Below, piece by piece: positions 1 to 9,247 of a DNA stretch of 64,000 bases. Every line of letters starts with the position of its first letter. Position 1 is the stretch's first letter. The notes under the pieces were generated by a model. The model worked only from the letters and a program-made list of their open reading frames with translations, was not told the DNA's origin and searched no databases. The translations under genes were made by a program, and so were the position numbers. Origin of the DNA: an uncultured Pseudomonadota bacterium (GTDB lineage Bacteria; Pseudomonadota; Gammaproteobacteria; Burkholderiales; JALYOK01); the NCBI GenBank assembly GCA_902826775.1, contig CADEHE010000004.1, positions 354,927-418,926 of the forward strand, given 5' to 3'.

Positions 1-71
1 CGATCGACCAGGACTTGCAGGGTACTGTCGTCGAGAGTGTCGGTGATGCCGTAGACGTCGGTGCGGCTCAT
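1..71 (-). CDS. Start of an unidentified protein, truncated by the window edge
   Basis: Only the first 23-24 codons are present. They begin at an ATG (71-69) that overlaps the stop codon of the upstream zapE gene in an ATGA arrangement, so the two are probably translationally coupled. The visible product starts MSRTDVYGITDTLDDSTL and continues to the window edge. The N-terminus resembles that of some SAM-dependent methyltransferases, but this is a weak impression from memory and no domain is visible. Position at the end of the TCA operon does not predict a function. Confidence 0.55.
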   Translation of the reverse strand, partial: MSRTDVYGITDTLDDSTLQVLVD

Positions 72-1246
72 AAGGTAGCCGTTCCGTCGCCGGGACGGGA
101 GGCATAAGCGTGCGCTTGCGAGAGGTAATCGCGCGATTGCATTTCCAGCAGACGGCTGACGGTGCGCGCGAATTCATTGCTGCGCTCGCCTTCGATGTAC
201 AAGTATTCGGGGCTGGTCGCCGCGGAGAGCATGAGCTTTACCCGATGATCGTAAAAGATATCCACCAACCAAGTGAACCGCCGCGCTTCGCTCGCCTGCT
301 CGGCGGACATGCGCGGCACGCCGGAGATTAGCACCGTGTGGAACATGCGTGCAATTTCAAGGTAGTCCAGTTGTGAGCGGGCGGTGCCGCACAATTCAGC
401 GAAGTCGAACCAAACCACGTCGGGCGCTAGGCGCTTGGTGGCAATTTTCCGCCCGTTGATCTCCAGCGATCCACCTAGTGAAGCGCGCGGGCACATGGTT
501 TCAAAGGTGGCTACGAGTTGCTCTTCCGCTTGCGCCGTAAGCGGCGAGTGATATGCCGCGACGCGCTCGAGCTGGCGCAAGCGAAAGTCCACTGGACCGT
601 CGACGCTGATCACATCCAAGTAACGTTTGATGATCGCAATGGCGGGCAAGAAGCGTTCACGCTGCAGCCCGTCCTGGTACAGAGCGTCCGGGGCATAGTT
701 CGATGTAGTCACGATAACGACACCGCGCTCGAGCAGACTCTCCAGTAGGCGGCCCAATATCATGGCATCGCCGATATCGTTCACGTGCAGCTCATCCAGG
801 CACAGTACGCGCACGTTCTTGGCTATGTCTGCCGCGACCGTCACCAGTGGATCGGGTTCGTTTTTCAGCCTCGTCATGGCTTGATGGACGCTGCGCAAAA
901 AGCCGTGAAAATGGTCGCGCCGCTTGCGGCGATAGGGCAAGTTCGCGAAGAATGCGTCCATCAGCATGCTCTTGCCGCGCCCTACCCCGCCGTGCAAATA
1001 CATTCCGCGCGGTGGCGTGCCGAGATCAAGCGTTTTCACGAAAGGCCGATCGCGAAAACGCTTGAATGCCAGCAACTCTTCGTGCAGGCGCTGTAGGCGT
1101 TCAACTGCGCGTTGCTGCGCGTCATCCGGCCGGAAGTCTGCGCGCCGCGCTAGCGCGGCATACCATTGCAACGGGCTGAGCGTGCCACCACCGGCACCGG
1201 CGCTGCGGGAGTGGTGAGGCTGCGTCGGTGCGGAATCGCCGGACAT
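68..1246 (-). CDS. zapE: ZapE/AFG1-family cell-division P-loop ATPase
   Basis: The 392-residue protein belongs to the AFG1/ZapE family of cytoplasmic ATPases; in E. coli ZapE acts at the division ring. A Walker A motif GGVGRGKS lies at about residues 86-93 and a Walker B LCLDEL at about 148-153. The sensor-like stretch VVIVTTSNYAPDALY and a C-terminal part with the family's FxFxxLC-type motif (WFDFAELC) follow. Length is usual for the family. It starts 8 bp after the lpdA stop, so it is the late part of the TCA operon, and its own stop overlaps the next gene by 4 bp. Linkage of zapE to sucAB-lpd is common in betaproteobacteria. Confidence 0.9.
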   Translation of the reverse strand: MSGDSAPTQPHHSRSAGAGGGTLSPLQWYAALARRADFRPDDAQQRAVERLQRLHEELLAFKRFRDRPFVKTLDLGTPPRGMYLHGGVGRGKSMLMDAFFANLPYRRKRRDHFHGFLRSVHQAMTRLKNEPDPLVTVAADIAKNVRVLCLDELHVNDIGDAMILGRLLESLLERGVVIVTTSNYAPDALYQDGLQRERFLPAIAIIKRYLDVISVDGPVDFRLRQLERVAAYHSPLTAQAEEQLVATFETMCPRASLGGSLEINGRKIATKRLAPDVVWFDFAELCGTARSQLDYLEIARMFHTVLISGVPRMSAEQASEARRFTWLVDIFYDHRVKLMLSAATSPEYLYIEGERSNEFARTVSRLLEMQSRDYLSQAHAYASRPGDGTATL

Positions 1247-1254
1247 AGCCGGCG

Positions 1255-2685
1255 CTAGATGTGCAGGGTGCGCTTGTCTACGGCCAGCGCCGCTTCGTGC
1301 ATCGCCTCGGAAAGCGATGGATGAGCGTGGACGATGCGCGCGATGTCTTCGCTACTGGCGCCGAATTCGATCGCTAGCGTTGCTTCGGCGATCAACTCGG
1401 AGGCGAATGGGCCGATGACGTGCACGCCGAGGATCTGGTCGGTCTTGGCGTCGGCAATCATCTTGACCATGCCGCCCGTCTCACCCAGGCCTTTCGCCCG
1501 GCCATTGGCGCTAAATGGAAAGAAGCCGGTGCGTATGGCTCGGCCAGCGGCTTTCAAGGTCTGTTCCGATTGACCCACCCAAGCGATTTCAGGCGCGGTG
1601 TAAATCACCCAAGGAATCGTATCGAGGTTCACGTGCGGTTTTTGCCCGGCCAAGCGCTCCGCGACGGCCACACCCTCTTCCATGCCTTTGTGCGCAAGCA
1701 TGGGGCCGCGCACCACGTCGCCGACGGCATAGATGCCCGCCACACCCGTGTAGCAGGCGTCGTCAACCTCAATAAAACCGCGCGTATCGGTTTTCACTCC
1801 TACGCCCTGCAAGTTGAGTCCGCTGGTGTTGGGTAAACGGCCGATGGCAACCACGAGCTTGTCGCATTCCATCTCGCGCGTTTCGCCGGCTTCCTCGAAC
1901 AAGACCTTTACTACATTCTTTTCGCGCTTGATGCTGTTGATCTTCACGCCCAGGCGAATGTCCAAACTTTGACTCTTGGTGAAGATCTTGAGCGCCTCTT
2001 TCGAGATTTGCTCATCGACCACCGGCAAGAATGTATCCATCGCTTCAAGCACCGCGACTTGGGCACCCAGCCGCCGCCAGACACTGCCCATCTCCAGGCC
2101 GATCACACCGGAGCCGATCACGCCGAGGCGCTTGGGCACGGCACTCAAGCTGAGCGCGCCGGCATTGTCCAGAATGCACTCTTGATCGAAGGGCACACCC
2201 GGAAATGGGCGTGGTATCGAACCTGTGGCGATAACAACGTGCTTGGCGGCAATGGTTTGCTTATTGTCGCCGTCTTTGATTTCCAATTGATGTGCGCCGT
2301 CACGCGGCGGGCCGGCGAAACTGCCGCGGCCGTGCAGAGAGGTGATCTTATTCTTCCTGAACAAAAACGCGACGCCGTTGGTCAACTCGCCGACGATCTT
2401 GTCTTTGCGCGCCAGCATCGTGACCAGATCTAACTCCACGCCCTTGGCCTTGATGCCCTGTGCGGCGAATTTATGCAGGACGCGTTCGTAGTTTTCCGAG
2501 GATTCGAGCAATGCTTTCGAGGGTATGCAACCAACGTTAAGGCAGGTTCCCCCTAACGATGCCTTACCCTGGGGAGTTTTCCAATCGTCGATGCACGCAA
2601 CGGAAAAACCAAGCTGCGCCGCGCGAATGGCGGCGACGTATCCGGCCGGGCCGGCGCCGATTACGGCAATGTCGAACTGTTGCAT
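1255..2685 (-). CDS. lpdA: Dihydrolipoyl dehydrogenase (E3)
   Basis: E3 is the FAD flavoenzyme that reoxidises dihydrolipoamide on the 2-oxoglutarate dehydrogenase E2 and passes electrons to NAD+. From the ATG at 2685 (476 aa) the FAD-binding GAGPAG is at 10-15, the redox-active disulfide is in GGTCLNVGCIPSK (Cys48/Cys53), the NAD-binding region contains GSGVIGLEMGSV, and the C-terminal catalytic base motif is HAHPSLSEAMHEA. A GTG at 2700 would add five residues and overlaps the sucB stop; I prefer the ATG because MQQFDIAVIG fits the family N-terminus. It is immediately downstream of sucB, so it most likely serves the OGDH complex. Confidence 0.95.
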   Translation of the reverse strand: MQQFDIAVIGAGPAGYVAAIRAAQLGFSVACIDDWKTPQGKASLGGTCLNVGCIPSKALLESSENYERVLHKFAAQGIKAKGVELDLVTMLARKDKIVGELTNGVAFLFRKNKITSLHGRGSFAGPPRDGAHQLEIKDGDNKQTIAAKHVVIATGSIPRPFPGVPFDQECILDNAGALSLSAVPKRLGVIGSGVIGLEMGSVWRRLGAQVAVLEAMDTFLPVVDEQISKEALKIFTKSQSLDIRLGVKINSIKREKNVVKVLFEEAGETREMECDKLVVAIGRLPNTSGLNLQGVGVKTDTRGFIEVDDACYTGVAGIYAVGDVVRGPMLAHKGMEEGVAVAERLAGQKPHVNLDTIPWVIYTAPEIAWVGQSEQTLKAAGRAIRTGFFPFSANGRAKGLGETGGMVKMIADAKTDQILGVHVIGPFASELIAEATLAIEFGASSEDIARIVHAHPSLSEAMHEAALAVDKRTLHI

Positions 2686-2696
2686 GGTCGGGGCTC

Positions 2697-3971
2697 TCAC
2701 ACGTCCAGCAGCAAGCGCGTCGGATCTTCCAACGCATCCTTGATCGCCACCAGCGACAACACTGCTTCGCGGCCGTCGATGATGCGGTGATCGTAAGAAA
2801 GCGCCAGATACATCATCGGCCGCACCACTACTTGACCGTTCTCTACCACCGCGCGTTCCTTCGTGGCATGCACGCCCAATATTCCCGACTGCGGTGGGTT
2901 GATGATCGGCGTGGACATCATCGAGCCGAAGACACCGCCGTTGGAGATGGAGAAGGTTCCCCCGGTTAATTCCTCGATGCTCAACTTTCCGTCCTGTGCC
3001 CGCGCACCGAAATCGGTGATCTGCTTCTCGATATCGGCGAACGACATCTGATCGGCATTGCGCAGAATCGGCACGACCAAGCCGCGCGGACTGCCGACCG
3101 CGATGCCGACGTCGTAGTAGCCGTGATAGACGATGTCATTTCCATCTATGGAGGCATTGACCAGCGGAAACTTCTTCAGCGCAGCAAGCGAAGCTTTGAC
3201 GAAGAACGACATGAAGCCCAGCTTGACGCCATGCTGCTTTTCGAACTTGTCCTTGAATTTGTTGCGCAGATCCATCACCGGCTGCATGTTGACTTCATTG
3301 AAGGTGGTGAGGATGGCGGCGCTTTGCTGCGACTGCAGCAAACGCTCGGCAATGCGCGCGCGCAGACGCGACATCGGCACGCGTTGCTCGGGCCGATCTG
3401 TTGCCAGGGGCAATTCCATGCGGATAGTAAGAGGTTCGAGCGCTTTGCCCGAAGGAGTTTTCACTTCTGCCAGTTTGGGCGGCGATTTACTTTCTGCCGC
3501 GCGCGCCTCGACGGCAGCAAGCACATCGCCTTTGGTCGTCCGCCCGCCGCGTCCGCTGCCCTCCACGCCAGCTAAATCCACGCCCTGCTCCGCGGCAATC
3601 TTGCGTGCCGCGGGAAAAGCCGCGGCGTCCTTCGCCGCTGCTTGCGATGCGCCCGCGGGCTTCGTTGGAGCGGGATCCGTCTTAGCAGCTGTCTTGGCGG
3701 CAGCAGCCGGTTTGGCGGCGGTACCAGCTTTAGCCTCTGTGTCGATGGTGGCGATAATCTCGTTCGCAACGACGGTACCGCCATCTCCTTTGATAATTTT
3801 CGCCAGCACGCCGCTGGCGGGCGCCGGCACCTCGAGCACGACTTTGTCGGTTTCGATATCGATTAGATTTTCATCACGCTCGACGAACTCGCCAAGCTGC
3901 TTGCGCCAATTCAGTAACGTTGCTTCCGCGACCGATTCGGACAGTGTTGGGACCTTTACTTCGACTAGCAT
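2697..3971 (-). CDS. sucB: 2-oxoglutarate dehydrogenase E2, dihydrolipoamide succinyltransferase
   Basis: E2 transfers the succinyl group from E1 to coenzyme A and forms the core of the OGDH complex. The 424-aa product has a lipoyl domain at about 1-75 with the lipoylated lysine in IETDKVVL (Lys43), an Ala/Lys/Pro-rich hinge, a peripheral-subunit-binding domain at about 115-155, and a catalytic acyltransferase domain ending with the active-site signature [11 protein letters not shown]. An upstream TTG at 3983 is in frame, but GGGAGAA just before the ATG at 3971 is an obvious Shine-Dalgarno, so 3971 is taken as the start. It lies between sucA and lpdA. Confidence 0.95.
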   Translation of the reverse strand: MLVEVKVPTLSESVAEATLLNWRKQLGEFVERDENLIDIETDKVVLEVPAPASGVLAKIIKGDGGTVVANEIIATIDTEAKAGTAAKPAAAAKTAAKTDPAPTKPAGASQAAAKDAAAFPAARKIAAEQGVDLAGVEGSGRGGRTTKGDVLAAVEARAAESKSPPKLAEVKTPSGKALEPLTIRMELPLATDRPEQRVPMSRLRARIAERLLQSQQSAAILTTFNEVNMQPVMDLRNKFKDKFEKQHGVKLGFMSFFVKASLAALKKFPLVNASIDGNDIVYHGYYDVGIAVGSPRGLVVPILRNADQMSFADIEKQITDFGARAQDGKLSIEELTGGTFSISNGGVFGSMMSTPIINPPQSGILGVHATKERAVVENGQVVVRPMMYLALSYDHRIIDGREAVLSLVAIKDALEDPTRLLLDV

Positions 3972-4031
3972 CGCTTCTCCCAAGACAATCTTTTGTATTG
4001 CAGGAAAACCATTGGTAACCCGTGTTAAGTG

Positions 4032-6851
4032 TTAGAGCGTTAGAGCAGCGTCGAGCACTGCCTTTTGCTGTTCGTTATGTTTTGCCAAGTAGCCGACCGC
4101 CGGCGAGGCCGAAGAGGGGCGCAGCGCGTAAGCCAATTCTTGATCCTCGCGCATATTGCGCGCCAGGTAGTGCTGAATGCGGTGCCAGGCGCCTTGATTG
4201 CCCGGTTCCTCTTGGCACCAAATCACGCTCTTTGCGTTCGGATAGAGCGCCAACTGTGCGGCAAACTCTTTGTGCGGGAACGGATAGAGTTGTTCCATGC
4301 GCACGATCGCGATGTTGTCGATATTGCGCGCGCGCCGCTCCAATAACAGATCGAAGTAAACCTTGCCGCTGCACGCGACGACGCGCTTGACCTTTTTCGC
4401 ATCGAGCTTGTCGGTTTCCGCGATCACGCTTTGGAAACTGCCGTTCGCCAATTCGCTGATATCGGAGGTCGACTCCTTCTTGCGCAGCAGACTCTTCGGC
4501 GTGATCACAATTAGCGGGCGGCGCATGGGGCGCAACATTTGCCGGCGCAGCATATGGAACAGCTGCGCCGGTGTGCTCGGCACGCACACCTGAATGTTGT
4601 ATTCCGCGCACAGCTGGAGGAAGCGCTCGAGCCGCGCTGAGGAATGTTCGGGGCCCTGCCCCTCATAGCCATGCGGCAGAAACAAGGTTAGCCCGCACAG
4701 GCGGCCCCACTTGGTCTCGCCCGAGCTAATGAACTGATCGATGACGACTTGTGCGCCATTGACGAAGTCGCCGAACTGCCCTTCCCAAATCACCAATTCG
4801 CGCGGTTCGGCGGTGGCATAGCCGTACTCGAAGCCGAGCACAGCTTCTTCCGAAAGCAGCGAGTCGATGACGACGAACGAAGGCTGATTCTCGAAAATGT
4901 TGCGCAGGGGCACATACAAACCTTCATCCCAACGCTCGCGATTCTGGTCATGCAAGACTGCGTGCCGATGCGCGAAAGTGCCGCGCCCGGCATCTTGCCC
5001 GGACAAGCGCACGCTGTAGCCGTCGGACAACAGGCTGGCGTATGCCAGCGTTTCGGCCATGCCCCAATCGAGCGGCATTTTGCCCTGCATCATTTGACGC
5101 CGGTTTTCGATCACGCGCTCGACCGTCGGATGCAACTTAAACTTATCCGGAATGGTCGTGAGACGTTCGCCGAGCCAGCGCAACTTCTCCATCGGCAGTT
5201 TGGTCTCGGGCGAATCGCGCCAATCTTTCGACATGTAAAGCGACCAGTCGACCGAATGGGCTGGTTTGTGACCCACAAGTATGTGCGGGTTGATCTGCTC
5301 GCCGGTGTCCAGTTGCGCGCGGTAACTGCGCACCATCTCATCGCTTTCCGCTTCACTCACGACTGCCTCTTGCGCCAGGCGATGCGCGTACAACTTGCGC
5401 GTTCCGGGATGCTTAGCGATGGACTTGTACATCAGCGGCTGCGTGACGAACGGTTCGTCTTGTTCGTTGTGGCCATGGCGCCGGAAGCACAAGACGTCGA
5501 TGACGACATCTTTGCCGAAAGTCATGCGATAGTCGAGCGCGATTTGAGCGCACAGCATCACCGCCTCGGGATCGTCGCCATTAACGTGCAACACCGGCGC
5601 TTCGATCATCTTGGCGACGTCGGTGCAATAAATCGTCGAGCGCGTGTCACGCGGATCGGAAGTTGTAAAACCGATCTGATTGTTGATGACCACATGCACC
5701 GTGCCGCCGGTCCGGTAGCCGCGCGTTTGCGACAAATTGAGTGTTTCCATCACGACGCCTTGGCCGGCAAAGGCCGCGTCGCCATGCAGCAGCAACGGCA
5801 GCACTTGCTTACCGCTGCGGTCGCCGCGCCGCTGCTGGCGCGCGCGTACCGAACCTTCCACCACTGGGTTAACAATTTCCAAGTGCGAGGGATTAAAGGC
5901 TAGAGTCAAATGCACCGGCCCGCCCGGGGTCTTGATGTCGGACGAGAAGCCCATGTGGTACTTGACGTCGCCGGAGGGCAAATCGGCCGCGTGCTTGCCC
6001 TCAAATTCAGAGAACAAAACGCGCGGCAGTTTGCCCATGGTGTTGACCAAAACATTGAGCCGGCCGCGGTGCGCCATGCCGATGACGATCTCTTGCACGC
6101 CTTGCTCGCCGGCGCGCTGAATCACGTCGTCCAGCAGTGGAATAATGCTCTCCGCGCCCTCCAAGCCGAAACGCTTTTGCCCAACGTAGCGCGTGTGCAG
6201 AAACTTCTCCAGTGTCTCCGCAGCCGTTAGGCGTTGCAGCAACTGCATGCGTTGCTCGCGGCTCAATTCAGGCTTCGAGCGCACGCTCTCAAGGCGCTTT
6301 TGAATCCAGCGTTTCTGGTCGGTGTCGGTAATGTACATGTACTCGACCCCGATGCTGCCGCAGTAGGTCTCGCGCAACGCCTTAAGAATATCGCGCAGGC
6401 TAGCCTGATCGAATCCGACCAAGCTGCCGGCATTGAACACCTCGTCCATGTCGGAGTCGGTGAAACCGTAATAAGCGGGATCGAGTTCAGGTATGTAAGG
6501 ATTTTCCTGGCGCTGCAGTGGGTCGAGGTTGGCTTGGCGCGAACCGAGGAAACGATGCGCGTTAATGAGTTGCAGCACGCTGACTTGTTTCTTGACGGCG
6601 ATATCAGAGGCGCGGTTGACGCGCGCGGCCTGCAGGCCGGTGCGTGCCCGCTCAGCAAAGGCTTCGATGATCGGTCCATGCGCGATATCGCGCGTCAACA
6701 CACCGGAAGTCTTCTGCAGCTCGTCGAAGTACGCGCGCCAGTTCTCGGCCACTTTGCTAGGGTCGGCCAGATAGCTCTCGTACAACTCCTCGATGAACGG
6801 GGCGTTCGAGCCAAACAGATGCGAGTTCTGCTGGAACATTTTCATCGACAT
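4032..6851 (-). CDS. sucA: 2-oxoglutarate dehydrogenase E1 component
   Basis: E1 is the thiamine-diphosphate enzyme that decarboxylates 2-oxoglutarate and succinylates the lipoyl group of SucB. The 939-aa length is typical. The N-terminus (NSHLFGSNAPFIEELY, then WRAYFDEL) is the usual E2/E3-binding segment. Further in are HRGRLNVLVN, the ThDP-binding GDAAFAGQG ... NNQIGFT signature, and the C-terminal EGQFGDFVNGAQ and EEPGNQGAW segments. A strong GGAGGAG ribosome site precedes the ATG. The 107-bp gap to gltA holds no gene and no clear terminator, so readthrough from gltA is likely. Confidence 0.96.
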   Translation of the reverse strand: MSMKMFQQNSHLFGSNAPFIEELYESYLADPSKVAENWRAYFDELQKTSGVLTRDIAHGPIIEAFAERARTGLQAARVNRASDIAVKKQVSVLQLINAHRFLGSRQANLDPLQRQENPYIPELDPAYYGFTDSDMDEVFNAGSLVGFDQASLRDILKALRETYCGSIGVEYMYITDTDQKRWIQKRLESVRSKPELSREQRMQLLQRLTAAETLEKFLHTRYVGQKRFGLEGAESIIPLLDDVIQRAGEQGVQEIVIGMAHRGRLNVLVNTMGKLPRVLFSEFEGKHAADLPSGDVKYHMGFSSDIKTPGGPVHLTLAFNPSHLEIVNPVVEGSVRARQQRRGDRSGKQVLPLLLHGDAAFAGQGVVMETLNLSQTRGYRTGGTVHVVINNQIGFTTSDPRDTRSTIYCTDVAKMIEAPVLHVNGDDPEAVMLCAQIALDYRMTFGKDVVIDVLCFRRHGHNEQDEPFVTQPLMYKSIAKHPGTRKLYAHRLAQEAVVSEAESDEMVRSYRAQLDTGEQINPHILVGHKPAHSVDWSLYMSKDWRDSPETKLPMEKLRWLGERLTTIPDKFKLHPTVERVIENRRQMMQGKMPLDWGMAETLAYASLLSDGYSVRLSGQDAGRGTFAHRHAVLHDQNRERWDEGLYVPLRNIFENQPSFVVIDSLLSEEAVLGFEYGYATAEPRELVIWEGQFGDFVNGAQVVIDQFISSGETKWGRLCGLTLFLPHGYEGQGPEHSSARLERFLQLCAEYNIQVCVPSTPAQLFHMLRRQMLRPMRRPLIVITPKSLLRKKESTSDISELANGSFQSVIAETDKLDAKKVKRVVACSGKVYFDLLLERRARNIDNIAIVRMEQLYPFPHKEFAAQLALYPNAKSVIWCQEEPGNQGAWHRIQHYLARNMREDQELAYALRPSSASPAVGYLAKHNEQQKAVLDAALTL

Positions 6852-6958
6852 GTGGATCTCCTCCGCTTGCCCAGCACAAACCGGGCGACATCGACAGACG
6901 CAGCGCTAGCGACGTTTCCGCTGTGCACTTTGGCGCGGCGAACTACTAATGCAAGACA

Positions 6959-8251
6959 TCAATCGCGCATCGACACCGGCACGTAGTCGCGCCGTTCCGG
7001 CCCGCGATACAACTGGCGCGGGCGGCCGATCTTTTGCTCAGGGTCGCCGTGCATCTCATTCCATTGCGAAATCCAGCCTATGGTGCGGCCCATGGCGAAA
7101 ATCGCGGTGAACATGCTGGTCGGTATGCCTAGGGCTCGCAGTACGATGCCGGAATAGAAATCGACGTTGGGGTACAGCTTCTTCGACACGAAGTAGTCGT
7201 CTTCCAGCGCGACTTTCTCAAGCGCCAGCGCCAGTTTGAACAGCTTATCGTCGCGCACCTCCAGCTCGGTCAAGACTTCGTGGCAAGTGCGGCGCATGAC
7301 CTCCGCGCGCGGATCGAAGTTCTTGTACACGCGGTGCCCGAAGCCCATTAGACGCAACCCGCTGCTCTTGTCTTTGACGCGCGCGATATAGGCTGGAACA
7401 TTGGAGGCATCACCGATCTCTTCCAGCATGCGCAGTACCGCTTCGTTCGCACCGCCGTGTGCCGGACCCCACAGGGCCGCGATGCCCGCGGCGATACACG
7501 CGAACGGATTGGCGCCGCTCGAACCGGCCAAGCGCACGGTGGAGGTGGATGCGTTCTGCTCGTGGTCCGCATGCAGAATCAGAATACGGTCCATTGCATC
7601 GACCAGCACCGGATTCGGTTCATACTTTTCGCACGGCGTGGCGAACATCATATGCAAGAAATTGGCCGCGTAACTTAGATCGTTGCGCGGATACATAAAG
7701 GGCAGCCCCTTGTTGTACCGGTAGCACATTGCTGCGATAGTGGGTACTTTGGCGATCAGGCGCACGGCAGAAATATGCCGATGCGCCTCGTTGGTGATAT
7801 CCAGTGAATCGTGATAGAACGCCGACAGTGCGCCGACCACGCCGACCATCACCGCCATCGGATGCGCGTCGCGGCGGAATCCTTGATAGAAGCGCGACAG
7901 CTGTTCATGCACCATGGTGTGGTGGGTGATGGTGTCGTCAAACGCGTCGCGCTCGACCTTGGTGGGAAGGTCGCCATGCAGCAGCAAGTAGCAGGTCTCT
8001 AGGAAATCCGACTTCTCCGCCAATTGTTCGATCGGGTAACCACGGTAGTAAAGTTGCCCCGCGTCGCCGTCGATGTAGGTGATATTCGAGGTGCACGAAG
8101 CCGTAGACACGAAGCCTGGGTCATAAGTAAACATACCGCTTTTGCCCAAACCGCGAATATCGATGACTTTAGGTCCAATCGACCCAGAGTAGATGGGCAG
8201 ATCGACGCTGCCGCCCGGGTAGTTGAGTGTGGCGAATTCCTTGCTTTCCAT
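6959..8251 (-). CDS. gltA: Citrate synthase, type II (GltA)
   Basis: It condenses acetyl-CoA with oxaloacetate to form citrate, the entry step of the TCA cycle. The 430-aa protein has the N-terminal region of the NADH-regulated Gram-negative type ([19 protein letters not shown]). The catalytic residues are visible: His in [12 protein letters not shown], His in [14 protein letters not shown] and Asp in [10 protein letters not shown]. It lies downstream of sdhE and upstream of sucA on the same strand. It is one of three citrate-synthase-family genes in the window; the others are prpC and a DNA-binding-domain fusion at 43664. Confidence 0.96.
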   Translation of the reverse strand: MESKEFATLNYPGGSVDLPIYSGSIGPKVIDIRGLGKSGMFTYDPGFVSTASCTSNITYIDGDAGQLYYRGYPIEQLAEKSDFLETCYLLLHGDLPTKVERDAFDDTITHHTMVHEQLSRFYQGFRRDAHPMAVMVGVVGALSAFYHDSLDITNEAHRHISAVRLIAKVPTIAAMCYRYNKGLPFMYPRNDLSYAANFLHMMFATPCEKYEPNPVLVDAMDRILILHADHEQNASTSTVRLAGSSGANPFACIAAGIAALWGPAHGGANEAVLRMLEEIGDASNVPAYIARVKDKSSGLRLMGFGHRVYKNFDPRAEVMRRTCHEVLTELEVRDDKLFKLALALEKVALEDDYFVSKKLYPNVDFYSGIVLRALGIPTSMFTAIFAMGRTIGWISQWNEMHGDPEQKIGRPRQLYRGPERRDYVPVSMRD

Positions 8252-8282
8252 AGTCTGCTTCCTTAGAAGGCGTTGCTGCTTA

Positions 8283-8519
8283 TCAGTCTTGACGCATCAA
8301 CTGCACAAGTCGCGCGGTGCTGCGACTTGGAACGACGTGCCCCAGTATCACATCCAACAACTCCGTATCCGGCAGCGCCAGCAACTCTTCCAGAGCCGCC
8401 AGCTCGCCTGTTTCCAATTCGGCCAAATGCCGCTCGTTGAAGCGCTGCAGAGTCAGATCCAATTCGAGCATCCCCCTGCGGCAACGCCAACGTATGCGCT
8501 CCAGCCGTTTGTCTTTCAC
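8283..8519 (-). CDS. sdhE: FAD assembly factor SdhE
   Basis: This small protein (78 aa) helps covalent flavinylation of SdhA. The family signature [12 protein letters not shown] appears as [18 protein letters not shown] near the N-terminus, and the rest is the expected five-helix acidic bundle ([19 protein letters not shown]). It sits between sdhB (14 bp) and gltA (31 bp), the usual position, and is certainly co-transcribed with sdhCDAB. Confidence 0.93.
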   Translation of the reverse strand: MKDKRLERIRWRCRRGMLELDLTLQRFNERHLAELETGELAALEELLALPDTELLDVILGHVVPSRSTARLVQLMRQD

Positions 8520-8533
8520 GTGCTGCCCGCATT

Positions 8534-9229
8534 TCAGACGGTGCGCTTGACCATCAACTCCTTAATCTTGCTGATCGCCAAGGATGGGTTCAACCCCTTG
8601 GGGCACACATCCACACAGTTCATGATGGTGTGGCAGCGAAATAAGCGGTACGGATCCTCTAAGTTATCGAGCCGTTCGGCGGTAACTTGATCCCTGCTGT
8701 CGGCGATAAATCGGTACGCCTGCAGCAAACCGGCTGGGCCGACGAACTTGTCCGGGTTCCACCAGAACGATGGGCAGGAAGTCGTGCAGCAAGCACACAA
8801 GATGCACTCATACAACCCTTCCAACTCAGCGCGCTCGGTCGGCGATTGCTTGCGTTCTTTCTCCGGCAGGGGGCGATCGTCGACAACATACGGCTTGATG
8901 GAATGGTATTGTTTAAAGAACTGCGTCATATCGACGATCAAATCGCGGATCACGGGCAAACCGGGTAGCGGGCGTAGCACAACCGGCTCCTTAAGTTCGC
9001 GCAAATTGGTGATGCAGGCCAGCCCGTTCTTGCCATTGATGTTCATCGCATCGGAGCCGCATACGCCCTCGCGGCACGAGCGGCGAAACGACAGTGTGTC
9101 GTCCAGCGCCTTGAGCTTGACGATAGCGTCCAGCAACATTCGATCGGTGTCCGCGACGGGCACGTCGTAGTCCTGCATGTACGGTTTCGCGTCTTTTTCC
9201 GGGTTGTAGCGATATACGCGAAATTTCAT
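8534..9229 (-). CDS. sdhB: Succinate dehydrogenase iron-sulfur subunit
   Basis: SdhB carries electrons from the FAD of SdhA to quinone through three Fe-S clusters at the inner face of the cytoplasmic membrane. The 231-aa product has the [2Fe-2S] ligands in CREGVCGSDAMNINGKNGLAC, here quoted only by its cysteines (about residues 54, 59, 74), the [4Fe-4S] motif CILCACCTTSCP and the [3Fe-4S] motif CHTIMNCVDVCPKG. Length and order are typical, and it follows sdhA by 18 bp. Confidence 0.96.
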   Translation of the reverse strand: MKFRVYRYNPEKDAKPYMQDYDVPVADTDRMLLDAIVKLKALDDTLSFRRSCREGVCGSDAMNINGKNGLACITNLRELKEPVVLRPLPGLPVIRDLIVDMTQFFKQYHSIKPYVVDDRPLPEKERKQSPTERAELEGLYECILCACCTTSCPSFWWNPDKFVGPAGLLQAYRFIADSRDQVTAERLDNLEDPYRLFRCHTIMNCVDVCPKGLNPSLAISKIKELMVKRTV

Positions 9230-9247
9230 TGCTGACTCCTGTGATAT

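Noticed and set aside
4749..5903. Open frame of about 384 codons opposite sucA
   Set aside because: It is a shadow of the sucA reading frame; the composition is His/Arg-rich and no motif or ribosome site is visible.
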